A DNA stretch of 64,000 nucleotides from Branchiostoma belcheri (lineage: Eukaryota; Chordata; Leptocardii; Amphioxiformes; Branchiostomatidae): contig NW_017804509.1 of assembly GCF_001625305.1 (NCBI RefSeq), positions 803,058-867,057 of the forward strand, given 5' to 3'. How positions within the stretch are numbered: the first letter of the stretch is position 1; each line of letters starts with the position of its first letter. The position numbers and the translations under genes were made by a program. Positions 14,328-32,560 of the stretch are shown piece by piece. Below the pieces are notes generated by a model, which did not search any database, was not told the DNA's origin, and saw only the letters and a program-made list of their open reading frames with translations.

Positions 14328-16150
14328 TTCCTGTTGACTGTACGAGTGTCCGCAATTATTAAAACTTTCAATAGACTATCAAACAAGAGTCAAGACTGTT
14401 TGTATCAGACCGGTTATTGAATACCGCCTGCAATTGGTGTTACCAAATAATTGTCCAAATATTATCCTGCCTCAAACAGACCATATATTTCAATAGTATA
14501 GATGTATATATTGGGTGCTCAAATTTAATGTAATGTGTATAATTTTGATGTTATGTGTTATTCAAAGGCATCCAGTGCTGTTTTTAGGGCTTGGAAACCT
14601 GATTTTTCAAAGTCAATATTCTAGTCACTTATCTACATACTGAGTTAAAACCACACTTTCCCAATGTATAGTGACCCACATAGAGCAAAGATACCCAAAA
14701 TGCTGACGGAAATGATTACTGGGAGGACCCTACGCTGATTTCAGGGTACCACCCATAAAATAAAGGACTCATCTTGGGGCTTGTTTCTGCGGTTTTAAAT
14801 ACACAAAGTATGAAATACTGATTGAAATGTGCATATGTGAAGTAGTATGTGTCAATCTCATAAAGATTGCCTAATACAGAATTTTTCCACTTTTGCTGCT
14901 CTGAAATCGCATTGGATGACTTTAAGACCCCATGAAGAGTAGTGAAGGGTGTATATCTATATGTACTATCACTAATGGAGTTCCTTGAAATAATAAACAA
15001 TAGATATTAGAAATTCTAATAATAAGTAAACGCAAAATCACATTTTTATCCCACACCGTATTAAATCTCTTGTACCTGAAGATAGTTTAGTCTCTTAGTA
15101 TGTTTGCTATGTAGCTATAGACACATTATATATATGCATTTGGCCTCTATTTTGATGGTTTAAAGTTTAAAACATCTGCTGATATCGCGTATCCCCGGAG
15201 TTTCTAATGAAATCACAAATTAAGTACATTGTCAATTTACATTCAAAAGAGGAGAAAGTTCCTGCTGACTGTACGAGTGCTCGCAACGATTAAAACTTTG
15301 AATTGATTATCAAACAATACTATTTATAAGACCCGTTATTGAATGCTGCAGTTGGGTGTTACCAAACGAATGTCAAATATATCCTACTTCAGATCAGGCC
15401 TGTCTCAGTCATTCTGCATCATACCATATATTTCAAAACATATCTAGCCGCTAGAAATTCCACTAAAATTGTAAAAGCACGTTTTGACCCCATACTGTAT
15501 AGACTCTCTTGAAATATAGTTTAGTCTCTTGGTGTTTGTAGTCTCCGCCAGACTCCTTTGCAGGCTGCATAAATAATAGAAATAGGGGAACATCATTTGC
15601 CAGAGCTAGATCCTCTATGGCAGGCCAACTCCTCTGGCCAATGATGTTCCCCTTAGCCAATTTCTACTATGTATGCAGCCTGCAAAGGACTCTGGTGGAG
15701 ACTAGACTAAGTGTGTTTGCTATATAGCTATAGATTGTGCCACTATTTTGATGTTTTAAATTCAAAGGTTGAAACATCTGCTGATGTCGCGTGTCCCCGG
15801 AGTTTCAAATGAAATCACATGTTAAGTAATTAATAATAAATTGTCAATTTATATTCAAAAGAGGAGAGGGTACATGATATTTGATGACATTCACAGAGTA
15901 CTCGGTATTTTTACTTTTCAGGTTTGCCCTAAATCACATCGGTACATCTATCAGGTTTCTAACGTATAATATTATGTACTTGCACAATATTACGTACTTC
16001 AAAAATCGTTTGGTATTAAGGCCATGTTGATTTGGTTATTTGAATGAGTTTCAAATGAAATCACATATCAAAAGTATTAAGCAAATTTTTAATTAACGTT
16101 CAAAAGAGGAGAGGGTGTGTGATATTTGATGACTTTCACAGAGCACTTAA
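14328..16150. repeat. Diverged direct repeats upstream of the shorter EGF gene
   Basis: The block GACTGTACGAGTG...TATTGAAT...GGTGTTACCAAA occurs near 14335-14490 and 15262-15440. A second block (CATCTGCTGAT, CCCCGGAGTTTC, then TTCAAAAGAGGAGA) occurs near 15165, 15770 and, partly, 16050. The copies are clearly diverged. Unclassified. Confidence 0.65.
15536..15706. mobile_element. Foldback MITE, AGTCTCCACCAGACT family
   Basis: Arms GTAGTCTCCGCCAGACTCCT and AGGACTCTGGTGGAGACTAG, with inner GCAGGCTGCAT/ATGCAGCCTGC. Confidence 0.85.
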
Positions 16151-16393
16151 ACTACCATCTGTTATTTGCGATTTTGTGAACGCACGGCACATATAGAAGC
16201 TAAAATTGGCATCTCCATACTTACTGGACAGCCGGAAAGGTAGAACCGATGTGAATACTGCACTTGAAGTTTGTAATAACGCAATGAATCAGTACCTGTT
16301 TGTCGCCGGTACAACTAAACGTTTAAAGTATGAATCAAATAAGCGTGATATTTACAGGCATATTTCCAACAAGATACAGACCAGATACAAACG

Positions 16394-16628
16394 TGGGGTC
16401 GTGTGGCGTAGCGGCAGAGTGGTCGACTTGGAACCAAGAGGTCCCGAGTTTGAGTTCGAGTCCTGACATGCCAACGATCTTGTGTCCTTGGGAAAGGCAC
16501 TTTACACGACTTTCCTGGCCATGGGTATTGCCTTGTCCTGTATTCGTCCTCTACGTTGGTGGTGGCATAAAATAAGTTGATATAACTTGAGTGTGCCGTC
16601 AACATGTCTAGTCATGAAATGTTGGAAT
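16394..16628 (+). mobile_element. tRNA-derived SINE
   Basis: Head GGGGTCGTGTGGCGTAGCGG with box-B-like GAGTTCGAGTCCTGACATGC, then the body block GGGAAAGGCACTTTACACGA and a tail at ATGTTGGAATATG. Confidence 0.88.
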
Positions 16629-16659
16629 ATGAAAAAAAAGATACAAACAGATACAGGGC

Positions 16660-17125
16660 TCACCATGGGGGAAGCGTAAACTATTGCCTTAAGGATAAAA
16701 CTGACTGGAGATACAAATCCCCAAAAGTTGTAGAACACAGAACGCCTTCCTCCACAGAGTCACCCTTTTATGGAACTCACTCCCAATTGACATACAATCA
16801 GCCCCTACACTCTCTTCTTTTAAAGTATGGAAATCCCTTGGGGATCCATATTCTACTTAATCAAATTAAATTTGTATCAAACCCGACAAATATATTGCAT
16901 TTTTGTACCTCGACAACGATGTATATACCAGGACTCCATTATTGTATTTGTAAGAATGTACTATGTATATTATTGCACCATTGTACATATTAACTGTATA
17001 TTTCACTAAGCATGTATTTTGTAAATTGTAATATGCATTCTATGTATGTCTAATAATTTTCATCTTCCCCCCAGGGTGTCCCTGGTTTCTTTGAAAGCCA
17101 CGTAAATAAATAAATAAATAAACTG
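16660..17125 (+). mobile_element. LINE 3' end (RT C-terminus) with (AAAT)n tail
   Basis: One frame reads RVTLLWNSLPIDIQSAP, then SSFKVWKSLGDPYST and a stop. This is the usual last stretch of many non-LTR reverse-transcriptase ORFs. It ends in an AAATAAATAAATAAATAAA tail, which fixes the orientation. 5'-truncated. Confidence 0.75.
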
Positions 17126-18161
17126 GCTGGAGGAGCCATATGAGGGAGGGCAAGCGGCAGATCCTGGCCTGAGCACGTATAACAGGCAGGTAGGCAGGCA
17201 TGCAAAAAGAAAGTCAAGGTGACAAAAGATTAGAAGTGCTGTCGAATAAGCTGAAACAAATATTTAAACACTTAACCAAAGGCGCTGGTTAGTGGCACAG
17301 GAAGGTTTGGAGTGTGGACTGTCAGTGATATTGGACGTTCAAAGTGAAATGTTAATACAGCACTTCTGTTCTTCAAATATACCACAGTGTGGCCAAGCCA
17401 AAAAAAATTTTAACAGATAGCTTGCCAAATGATATGATTTAGTTACTGATTCTCTTCATGTAACAATACCTGTTCTTTAAAAGAATGAATCAACCCGTCC
17501 TGTTCTCACTAAACAGCGTCCCAAAATCCTGTAATATTGCAACTCATTTCTAAACATTAACCTCTTGTGGTTATATTTAAGTTTGCCCAAACAAGGTGCC
17601 CACATCAACCAGTCTGTCGATATTGATTTCTGTGTAACTCTTTACTGTTTTTAGTATTGTATTTCGAAATCTCAAAGCCTTATGAATATATATAATTAGA
17701 CGTATACTAGTAGTTACATCTGCTTGAAGATGTATTTCTACTGGCCACAAAACTGCCCACATCGATCAGCCGATTATCGATTTTTCTACCGTCCACCCGA
17801 TGTTCCCTGTAAACTCTCTGTTACCCAAACAATCCCTGACCTCTCACCCTTACTGTTGGCGCACCTACGTCAGGAGTCTATTTTGGTCGACTGTTATTTG
17901 CAGCCACTAAGAGAGCGGCGACTAAGAACGGGGCATGTAATAAAGTAAAAGTAATAAACACAGTCGTAGGTGTGAACGATTTTCTCCTTTTAGTTATGCA
18001 TTTAGTTCTGTTAGCTCACAGAGTGTTAGGACCTATTGATAGAGACCACAAAAACGCACCCGTGCAATATTAGATAACAAGTTATGTACCGGTTATGTAC
18101 AGTACAATATGGATCTGTGCAAAAGTCAGGAAAGAGGCCAAGAATATGATCTTTGAAGTGC
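17126..18161. other. Region between the two EGF genes' repeats, nothing recognised
   Basis: No coding exon, tRNA or known repeat was recognised. An AATAAAG occurs near 17938, but no plus-strand gene is visible upstream of it. Confidence 0.4.
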
Positions 18162-18167
18162 TTTATT
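18162..18167 (-). terminator. Polyadenylation signal AATAAA (lectin/EGF gene)
   Basis: AATAAA on the minus strand, about 104 bases past the TGA at 18271-18273. Confidence 0.55.
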
Positions 18168-18270
18168 TTCTGTCATTTTTTTATCAAATCAGAATCAGGA
18201 GAAAGCTTGTTGGCGGACACGCCTGTCAGCCTTTGGCTGTTTGTTGCGTGCATGACGTTTGGCCGTGACG

Positions 18271-24398
<6,128 letters not shown>

Positions 24399-24588
24399 TT
24401 TGCCGTCCGTTTGGTTCAGCCGCCGTGTAGTAGTCAGCCTGGCTGTATGTAAGTGAGTCTGGCTGTATGTAAGTGAGTCTGGCTGTGTGTGAGTGAGTCT
24501 GGCTGTGTGCGGACAATTATACACAGGCCTGAGTGGGAACACACACAGCTGACCAGCAGGCAGATTTGGCGCTATTTTCTATACATTC

Positions 24589-25678
24589 ATATCTTTATTT
24601 GTCGCGAATATATGCAGTGCATAATTAATTGTGGCCACCATATTAGATATGCTTGGCAACGCCGGCCTGTATCTATGCATTGCCGCGCCGCTCAGTGTAC
24701 GTTTTAATTAAAGTACAATGATTTACGTACCCTAACGTTACGCATGTTACGTCATGGACATAGGCGTGCATTCGCCCAACGCAATCCTTGACTTTATGCA
24801 ACAAAATATATACGTTATACGATAGCCTCCTCTTCTGGAGGGATTTGGTTTTTCTTAGCTTCCATTAAGCCAAATAAGCTAATTTGGGCCGTGAAGACAA
24901 CTGCAGACATGTAGGTTTGTCTCCGGATAAGCCAACACTTGTCTTATTTATGTCTATAGATACAAGTACGGTCAAAGGGCAGAGTTTATTCACGGTCAGA
25001 GGCACAAGCTACTAAAGTTTATACTTTAGACCAGGTCATCATTTCAATAATTAATACCTGAAGATTTGCCCATGTCGTCAATCGTTACAATTAAACCACA
25101 CGGCTCACCGATTGGCCGTTTTTTGCGTTTTTTTAAGAATAAACTTATATCTTTATTTATCGCGAATATCGGCAGTGCATAATTAATAGTGGCCACTATG
25201 GGTAGATTTTACCGTTATAACGTTTGCTTGGCAACGCTGGGATATAGCTCTGCCTCGCCGCACTATTTTAATTAACTTCAAGGCACAATGATTTACATGC
25301 CTTGACGTTACGCATGTTACGTCATAGGCACAAAATCGCTCTACGCAGTCCTTGACTGTTTGAAAACAAAACTTAACGAAGAACTGGTCGTGCTGAAATT
25401 GTAAGATAGTCTCCTGTTCTATAGGGATTGAGTTTTTCTTACCTTTCTTCAATAAAATTAAGCTTAATTTGGCTGCACAGACAAATGCAGACATGTAGGT
25501 TTGCCTCCTTTCCATACAAGAGAACAATAGCTGTACTTTTATGTCTATAGGCTCACCACGTAGTACGGTCAAAGGGCAGAGTTTATCCACGGTCAGACGC
25601 ACACATGTACACCACCAAAGTATAAACTACAGATCAGATCATCATTAATTAATACGTCATCAATCGTTACAATTAAAC
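24589..25678. repeat. Tandem duplication of about 0.5 kb upstream of the lectin/EGF gene
   Basis: Copies at 24589-25096 and 25147-25678, both starting ATATCTTTATTT. They share GCAGTGCATAATTAAT, TTACGCATGTTACGTCAT, CTGCAGACATGTAGGTTTG or a near match, and GGTCAAAGGGCAGAGTTTAT. Divergence is moderate, with small indels. Copy 1 begins about 190 bases upstream of the gene's ATG and may include promoter sequence. Confidence 0.85.
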
Positions 25679-27194
25679 AGACTTATACGAAACACGTCGT
25701 TCTGTGTTACTAGCCAAGATTCTCATGTACACATCTTTGAAACATATGCCTCTATAGTACCCAATTCATCAGCGCAGACCCCGCTCCAATAACACTGCTT
25801 CTTAATAAAGCGGATTATGAGGTTATACAACAAGTAAGTTTGGCTTCTGTATGGAAACGTAACAGGTGAAGGAGCGATAAGATGCAATAATTGAATAGCC
25901 GCTACCTCGATGGTGTCGGAGGCTTGTCTTTTAATAAATGACAAATAAATCACCAGTTGACTATGTTATTAAACTGCTTCTCTCGACATAAGCACAAATT
26001 ATGGCAACCAGATTAACTCGTACTCTATGACGTATGTATGTACGCCTGCCCTTTGGGGCCAGAAATAGCACGGCAGTAAGAATGTTTACATGGTGTTATA
26101 AGGAAATATTATACGTGAATTATAATTATCATGAAAGTTCATCTGTGTTGGTAGTTGCATGACGATTGTTTAAAGTTAAAACTTTTTTCCAACACAAAAA
26201 ATTCTCTCACCTAGATCTTTCGACCAGTCACGCTGGTCTTCCTCAGTAGACTGACCCATTGAAGCTTGTCACGTGGCTTCTTTGAATTATAATTCTTTAG
26301 TTATTGCTGATATCACATTCTCACAATTCGTGTGCTCTCTTTGTGAATGGAAGCACAGATAAATTGGTGAACTGAGTCTTGCATACCCAACACTTGCGAT
26401 GTAGTTCACGAATTTATTCTAAACTACAGCCATATTATTGTCATCTCTTTTATTCATTATTGCGGTTAGCTGAAATATGACTAGCTTTGACTAATGATGT
26501 GGTAGATTATAAATGGCATAGTACAGGTATCCATACAGGCAGGATAAATGCTTACTGTATTTAGTTTATTTCCAGAGTAATGTATGGCTTGACAATTCTA
26601 CACTTGTTCAAAACATTCACCGGCCATGTGTTCCTCGCGATACTGTCATTGATGTAACTGCAAAAAAAAAAAATCTGTAGAAAAACATTCTCAATTAAAA
26701 ATCAAGGAATTACTTCTTGCCTTCTTGAAAACATTCAAAGGGCGATATTTTTGTACAACATACCATTCTTATCAGCCATTTACTGTTTACACATTTTACT
26801 TGTAGCGGCACGGTTGGTATTTCCAATCTACAACGTTTTTCACAAGAGTTCTTTTAAATAATCGGACATCCCCAATATCAAGCCGGTAGCTAGTGGCACA
26901 ATCCATCCTGACATATACACAACCGCCAGCGGTACGTGGGCTTTTAGTTAATCATTCTCAAAAGCATGAGAGACATTTACTGTGAGCCTGTTTTCCAAAA
27001 TCATCAATGTAGCATATTTGGTCATTATAATTTCTTTCCAAATCAACAGTTATTTGAAGTGTTCAATTTTAGACTTGTAACTGCTGGTACAACATTGTAG
27101 CATTAATTTTCTATATAGCCTTCATCATTTTTGACATCTTTACACTTTACAAGTGAACGTAATATTTAATCGTTGTAGAACACGTGACGTTATA
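25679..27194. other. Intergenic sequence with one foldback element
   Basis: The foldback arm of the GTTAAAACTTTTGGTCC family lies at about 26130-26286. The remainder is AT-rich with nothing recognised. Confidence 0.5.
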
Positions 27195-27198
27195 TATA

Positions 27199-27712
27199 AC
27201 AAGCCGCGATATAATTATGGAAAAACGTTTTAATTATGGACTCCCGCCCATAAATCCCAAACGCTTAACCCAACTGTTTTAATACTTTTTATGGTAACAT
27301 ATTAGGTGGTAATGAATATGCGGAAAGCGTTGACGAGTCCCTTGGGAATAGTCAAATTATACATAATTATACTATAATTATGTATAATTATACATAATGA
27401 TTTTGGTATTATACATAATTATACATAACCCTTTGGACCATTATACATAATTATAGATAACCCTTTGGACCATTATACATAATTATACATAACCCTTTGG
27501 ACCATTATACATAATTATAGATATCCCTTTGGACCATTATCTATAATTATACATAACCCTTTGGACCATTATACATAATTATACATTACACTTTGGACTG
27601 TTATACATACCCCTTTAGACCATTATACATAATTATACATAACAATTTGAATCATTATACATAATTATACATATTTATACATAATCTCTATGACCATTAT
27701 ATATAATTATCC
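27199..27712 (+). repeat. Left terminal inverted repeat with 32-bp subterminal array
   Basis: About 165 bases of unique TIR, then an AT-rich array whose unit is CCCTTTGGACCATTATACAT plus ATAATTATAGATAA-like sequence. The period is 32 (unit starts at 27429 and 27461). The units are internally self-complementary (TATACATAATTATGTATA). Confidence 0.9.
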
Positions 27713-27830
27713 ATAATTCCTGCACTTATATCATGCAGTTATCCATAACTTTGGGATTATACTTCTGAATAAAAGCACAGAGTCTTATTTGCAATGATTT
27801 CCATCCATACATGTACCTGTTTACTCAATA

Positions 27831-28691
27831 CAGTCAAACCTACTCAAGCCGGCCACACAGGGGACCGGAGAAAAACAGTCGGGTTGGACAGGTGGTCTGC
27901 CTGAATAGGGTTTATTCTCTCAACTCACAACATGACTGAGAGTTAATCGTCTCCGATTCGATGTGTTTTGGTGTCAAATACGGCATGTATCAGGTCCTAT
28001 ACCTCACAGTTTCTGGCAAATAAAGCAATACAGCTGTATTTGAATATTTGAGATTCATCAAATTCAATCACGAAGGAATTTTCTGAGTACGCACAGTGGT
28101 ATCAACATTTTCAAGCGCTTTGAAAGACAACTGACCAGATGCCGGGGGTAAGCCTCAAGCGAATGTATTCACGATTTAATGGATTTCCATCTATGGGGTG
28201 TACAGTGCAGTACATACAACAACACCACGGATGATCCAATCTGTAGTATAGAAACTTTAATCGTTAAAAAAAACCTTTGTAGTAATCATGCACAGTAAAT
28301 CATTTGAGTAATGACAAATGAGCTTAAACCCAAGAAATTCCCACCCATATCCATTGACCCAAAATGAACCAGTGGCGGCCATCTTCGTCCTTAGTCGAAA
28401 ACATCATGTGGCAGTCGAAACCCAATAGTACAAGACAAATTGGTTGGTTTGAGAATAGATGTTTCCACTGATTGAAGGCTTTACAGAATTATGACCCTGT
28501 CGTCCGGTCGCCATGGGAAGGGATCAGGCCAAGGCAGACCCAACTCGTGGCAGTCGTGTTGGCCAGGTGGCCACACTGGGAAGATCGCTTAATGCTTGCA
28601 TCAATGGGGAAAATTTTCGGATCCGAGAAAAAGTGGTCGAGACGGCCAGGTGGTTTAGTTGAAGAGGTGGTCTCCTGGGCAGGTTTGACTG
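27831..28691. mobile_element. pogo/Tc1-like non-autonomous element
   Basis: CAGTCAAACCT at the left end and the inverse AGGTTTGACTG at the right, each flanked by TA (27829-27830 and 28692-28693). This fits the TA target duplication of the Tc1/mariner/pogo superfamily. The 115-codon open frame at 28472 runs across its right end and is not a transposase I recognise. Confidence 0.7.
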
Positions 28692-28928
28692 TACTCAGGT
28701 TTTATATGATGGATGACTCCAAACCCGAAAAATCCCCATTAGTTAAACAAGCTGATCAACTATGGTTCACTACATTATCCAGTAATAAATTGTATCATGT
28801 GCCACTGCTTTGCTATTGACAAGTTGTTTATAAGCACTACTACAAACATGTATTTTGAACAAATAAGATGCTTCCAAGGACTAAGTAGTAATTGTTTTTT
28901 TGAGAAGACAGCAGGCTGTAACATATCT

Positions 28929-29308
28929 TAGGCCACACCAATTTAATTTCTTGGTTAACGGATCCGCCCACTTCATTTTTTTTCTGATTTGCAAATAAAA
29001 ATAAAAATTCAGATCAACTGCAAAATGCTCATATTTTGCCCTGAACAGTTGAAAACAGTCCTTTTCATCCTAGTTGCCACAGTTAGTCCATCTTTCAATG
29101 CAGTGGTATCATTAAAAGTTCAAAATTCATTGTTTAAATTTTAAAGCGGCCTTGAGTGAGTGAGTGAGTGAGGTGTGTTGACTTCATGGCTCCTATCGTA
29201 CCATTTTGGACCATAATAGGATGCCTAGGCCTGTTTTTATTTTTTTTCGCCCGCCCGCTCCATTATTTTTCTAGAAAAATCTGTTAACCAAGAAATTGGT
29301 GTGGGCTA
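28929..29308. mobile_element. TIR MITE, GGCCACACCAATTTAATTTC family (copy 1)
   Basis: Left TAGGCCACACCAATTTAATT then TCTTGGTTAAC; right GTTAACCAAGAAATTGGTGT then GGGC. About 380 bases. Copy 2 at 31176 is in the same orientation. Confidence 0.85.
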
Positions 29309-29562
29309 AATTCAAAGTGTTTCCAAATCTCCCTGCATGTTTTTCCTGGTGCATATAGACATCGATGTCCAGAGCAAGTACACCCTTGTCCCCAAGAGCA
29401 CAATTGACAGGTACAACTAACAGATTGGCCAAGAGAGTTTGTAAATTTTATTTATGATACTTACACCTGTCTCATGTGCACTTGTGGGCTAAAGGTGTTA
29501 TTTTAACTTACATGTAATTTTGAGGGTTTTCAACATAATTATGCTGACAGCATACATGTACC

Positions 29563-30480
29563 GGTATCTGTATCTTTATCGGTATAGCTGGTATAACCGC
29601 CCTTCGGCGTAACACACCAGCTTCACACCGAACGACTTGTTACACTTGATCTTTGCACATTTGATTGCAGGAGTTGTTTAAAGCTTTCTAGTGATGATGC
29701 CCCAACTGTGCTTGGTGGCAACGAGTTCCAGTCTACGATAGTTCTGGGGAAATACAAGTTTTTGAATACCTAAATTCTTGGTTGATAACTCTGAAATTTG
29801 AAGGCATGACTGTTTCTTGTTCTTTTCTGGGCTGGTATCAGATACTTTTTAATAGTGGTTGGTACGTCCACCAGTTTATTAGTCATTTTGTACATCATGC
29901 ACAGTCTGGACATTCTACGTCTGTCTTCCAGCGACCCCCACTGTAAGTTTCTTTTCATTTCCGTTACACTAGCACCCCTTTGATAGTTGTTCGTGCAGAA
30001 TCTTGCAGCTTGGTTCTGTATCCTTTACAGTTTATCTTTGTCTTTCTTTGTATATGGATCCCATGCTGTCACGGCATATTCTAGGTTTGGTCTTACAAGC
30101 GACGTGCCTTTGCAGTGATGTTGTTAACATGGGTGCCCCGTTGTCAATGTAACACCGAGATACGGATGAGTTTTTGTTGTTGCCAAAGCTTGACCACAGG
30201 ACAGATAGCTGGTTATATGTGGGGTTCGTTTGTTTGATATTTGCATAAAGTAGCATTTTTCTGGGTTAAACTGCATGAGCCATTTGCTTTGCCATTCTTC
30301 CAATGTGTTCAGATCTTTTTGTAAAAGGTGTGAGTCATTCTGTGTAAACAGACAGCTCTACATACAACAGACAGTCATCGGCAAATAATCTCACTTTTGA
30401 ATCAAGCTGATCTGGTAGGTCATTAATATACAAGAGGTATGTGTATCAGCGAACTGGGAAGATGCCTTTTTGTTCCTACA
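29563..30480 (-). mobile_element. 5'-truncated LINE (RT C-terminal region)
   Basis: On the minus strand, 29958-29770 encodes LQWGSLEDRRRMSRLCMMYK, then a stop. The same frame just upstream reads QNQAARFCTNNYQRGASV. This is the region following the reverse-transcriptase palm in many LINEs. The 3' tail ends GGTGTGTTACGCCGAAGGGC plus GATACAGATACC. The upstream part to about 30480 has several breaks. Confidence 0.75.
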
Positions 30481-30537
30481 GATTTTTGTCACAAATGGGA
30501 AAATTTTGTCTCCTGGAAACTACTTCTAATCAGCTCC

Positions 30538-30645
30538 CTAGCCTAGGTGCCATCCTCCGCAGTTTCTGCACGCTCTCTACCAGAAGCCAGCATCACTAGA
30601 GAACTGCCTATGGAGGATGACACTACTACATGTACATGGCAAATT
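30538..30645. mobile_element. Foldback fragment, TAGCCTGGGTACCATCC family
   Basis: TAGCCTAGGTGCCATCCTCC at the left. The right arm is shortened (TGGAGGATGACACTACTAC). Confidence 0.5.
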
Positions 30646-31175
30646 TTGAACGTATACCATGTTCCAAATGTCCCAAATTCTCAGAATGCCAATCAATCAT
30701 TTTTACAGAAATAAGTTTCAGAGACTGTAAAAAAGAAACCTTTGATTCCTTCACATTTTTTCATCCCTCCCTGTCTTCTGTGTAGACTCAGGAGAGGGTA
30801 GCCTCTACCAGGCTTTGGGAGGTGGCTGAAAAAGAGAAGAAACTGGCCAAACAGAGCATCATGCAGGGGAACTTATTGTAAATGGTCCGCTAGAGAGTAC
30901 AGGTTTTGCTGCACCAGCAGCTACAGTGTTCAGCAAAAGTTGATAGAGATACAATGTAATTGACAGTAGCCTGCTAATTTAGTGGGAGGGGAAACAATTT
31001 GTCATACCCTCCCTATGCTTACAGGATGGCTTCCCTCTTTGTCCCAAGGGCCCATAAGTTAATCTGGGTAAACAAACACAGCTCTGGAGGCCAACCATCC
31101 CCAGGTTTGGGGGCCAGACCTTAGGCCAGACCCATAACATACTTATCCAGTATGCACACTGGATATTACTAGCCT

Positions 31176-31548
31176 GAGGCCATACCAATTTAATTTCTTG
31201 GTTAACAGATTCGCCGCTTCATTTTTTTCGGATTTGCAAATAAAAATAAAAATCCAGAATCAACTGCAAAATGCTCATATTTTGCCCTGAACAGTTGAAA
31301 ACAGACCTTTTCATCCTAGTTGTTACAGTTATACCATCTTTTAATGCGGCAATGGTATCATTAAAAGTTCACAATTCATAGTTTAAATTTTGAACCAGCC
31401 TGGTGTGTTGACTTCATGGCTCCTATCGTACCATTTTGGGCCATAATACGATGCCTAGGCCTGTTATTATTATTATTTTTTTCACCCGCCCGCTCCATTA
31501 TTTTTCTACAAAAATCCGTTAACCAAGAAATTTAATTGGTGCGGCCTG
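31176..31548. mobile_element. TIR MITE, GGCCACACCAATTTAATTTC family (copy 2)
   Basis: Left GAGGCCATACCAATTTAATT; right GTTAACCAAGAAATTTAATT then GGTGCGGCCT. High identity to 28929-29308, including the interior GCAAAATGCTCATATTTTGC block. Confidence 0.87.
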
Positions 31549-31668
31549 AGAGTACTTTGGGTGCCATTGTGCTGTGGGTCTGACATCCAGGCTAGCCTTT
31601 AACCTTAGATCTTATATAGTTCCTCCTGTGCCCAATGGCACATCAGGCAGCAAGCTTCAACTTCTTTT

Positions 31669-31808
31669 TGTCTAATCTCCAAGCAGATCCCTCTCGGTGG
31701 CAAAAAGACAGTATCAAATTGGCCAGACAGTATCCATTAGCCAGAGAAGCTCCATTAGCCACCGACAAAAAAAAAGGCCATATATACAACCTCTGCTTGG
31801 AGAGTACT
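31669..31808. mobile_element. Foldback MITE, CTCCAAGCAGATC family
   Basis: Left TAATCTCCAAGCAGATCC, right CCTCTGCTTGGAGAGTA. Middle holds ATTGGCCAGACAGTATCCAT. Confidence 0.7.
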
Positions 31809-32379
31809 TTTTGTCAGCAGCTAGTGTCTCTGCTTCCCAGACTAGGGGTATAAATTTCCAACAAGCACCATAATTATGAAGTTTGAACTGTAAGTTCCAA
31901 CATAAGAAATTGGACCAAATTTTGTCAAGGAATGACTTCTAAACTGAACCAAGAACACAGATGAAATTTCAAGATCACTGTCACTGTGCTGTGTTATCCC
32001 ATGCTTGAAGTTGAAACTAGCATGATATTAAACCCGATGATGTTAGCTTGAAACTAGACTACCGGGTACAGTACTAGCAGGTTTCAAGACAACTATTGAA
32101 AAGATACTGTCATAAGTAGAAATAGAGTACTACTGTAGTGCAGTGTCTACCCTCAGGTAGGACATTATGTATGTGATCCTCTCCAGCCCATTGTCATAGT
32201 GGGTGGTCCATTGTTCATGTGACCATGTTGATGTTGTTATGGCAAGTGTCAGAAATTATCTATACATTTATGTCCTGTACACGAGTACTACTACTCGTGT
32301 ACAGCTATTTCTTGAATATTATGTTCCTATGGCCATATTTTCTTCAGATCTTTGCAAAATTATCTAGCCTCTCCACCAA

Positions 32380-32452
32380 GCCCGGCTAGCTCAGTCGGTA
32401 GAGCATGGGACTCTTAATCCCAGGGTCGTGGGTTCGAGCCCCACGTTGGGCG
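32380..32452 (+). tRNA. tRNA-Lys (anticodon CTT)
   Basis: A 73-nt cloverleaf. Acceptor GCCCGGC pairs with GTTGGGC (two G-U pairs). D-arm GCTC/GAGC. Anticodon stem TGGGA/TCCCA with loop CTCTTAA, anticodon CTT. T-arm GTGGG/CCCAC with loop TTCGAGC. No intron and CCA not encoded. From memory it matches the vertebrate tRNA-Lys-CTT sequence. No TTTT terminator is seen within about 100 bases downstream. Confidence 0.95.
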
Positions 32453-32489
32453 CCACTGTAAAAACCGAAAGGGGCGAGCAGGTCACAAC

Positions 32490-32560
32490 CGGGTATCGAA
32501 CCCGAGTTGTCCGCTTGGCGGTCACCAACGCTAACCACTACACTAAAAGGTCGCACGACC
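32490..32560 (-). pseudogene. tRNA-like sequence, opposite strand
   Basis: The minus strand has box-A-like TAGTGTAGTGGTTAGCG and box-B-like GGGTTCGATACCC at tRNA spacing, but the acceptor arms do not pair. Either a decayed tRNA gene or a tRNA-derived SINE head, converging on the tRNA-Lys gene. Confidence 0.45.

Noticed and set aside
16394-16470. tRNA gene candidates at the heads of the SINEs (also 43183, 58860 and 61908).
   Set aside because: A and B boxes are present, but the acceptor arms do not close and each continues into the same SINE body.
28472-28819. 115-codon open frame near the right end of the pogo-like element.
   Set aside because: No transposase motif is recognisable, and the frame crosses the element's terminal repeat and its boundary.
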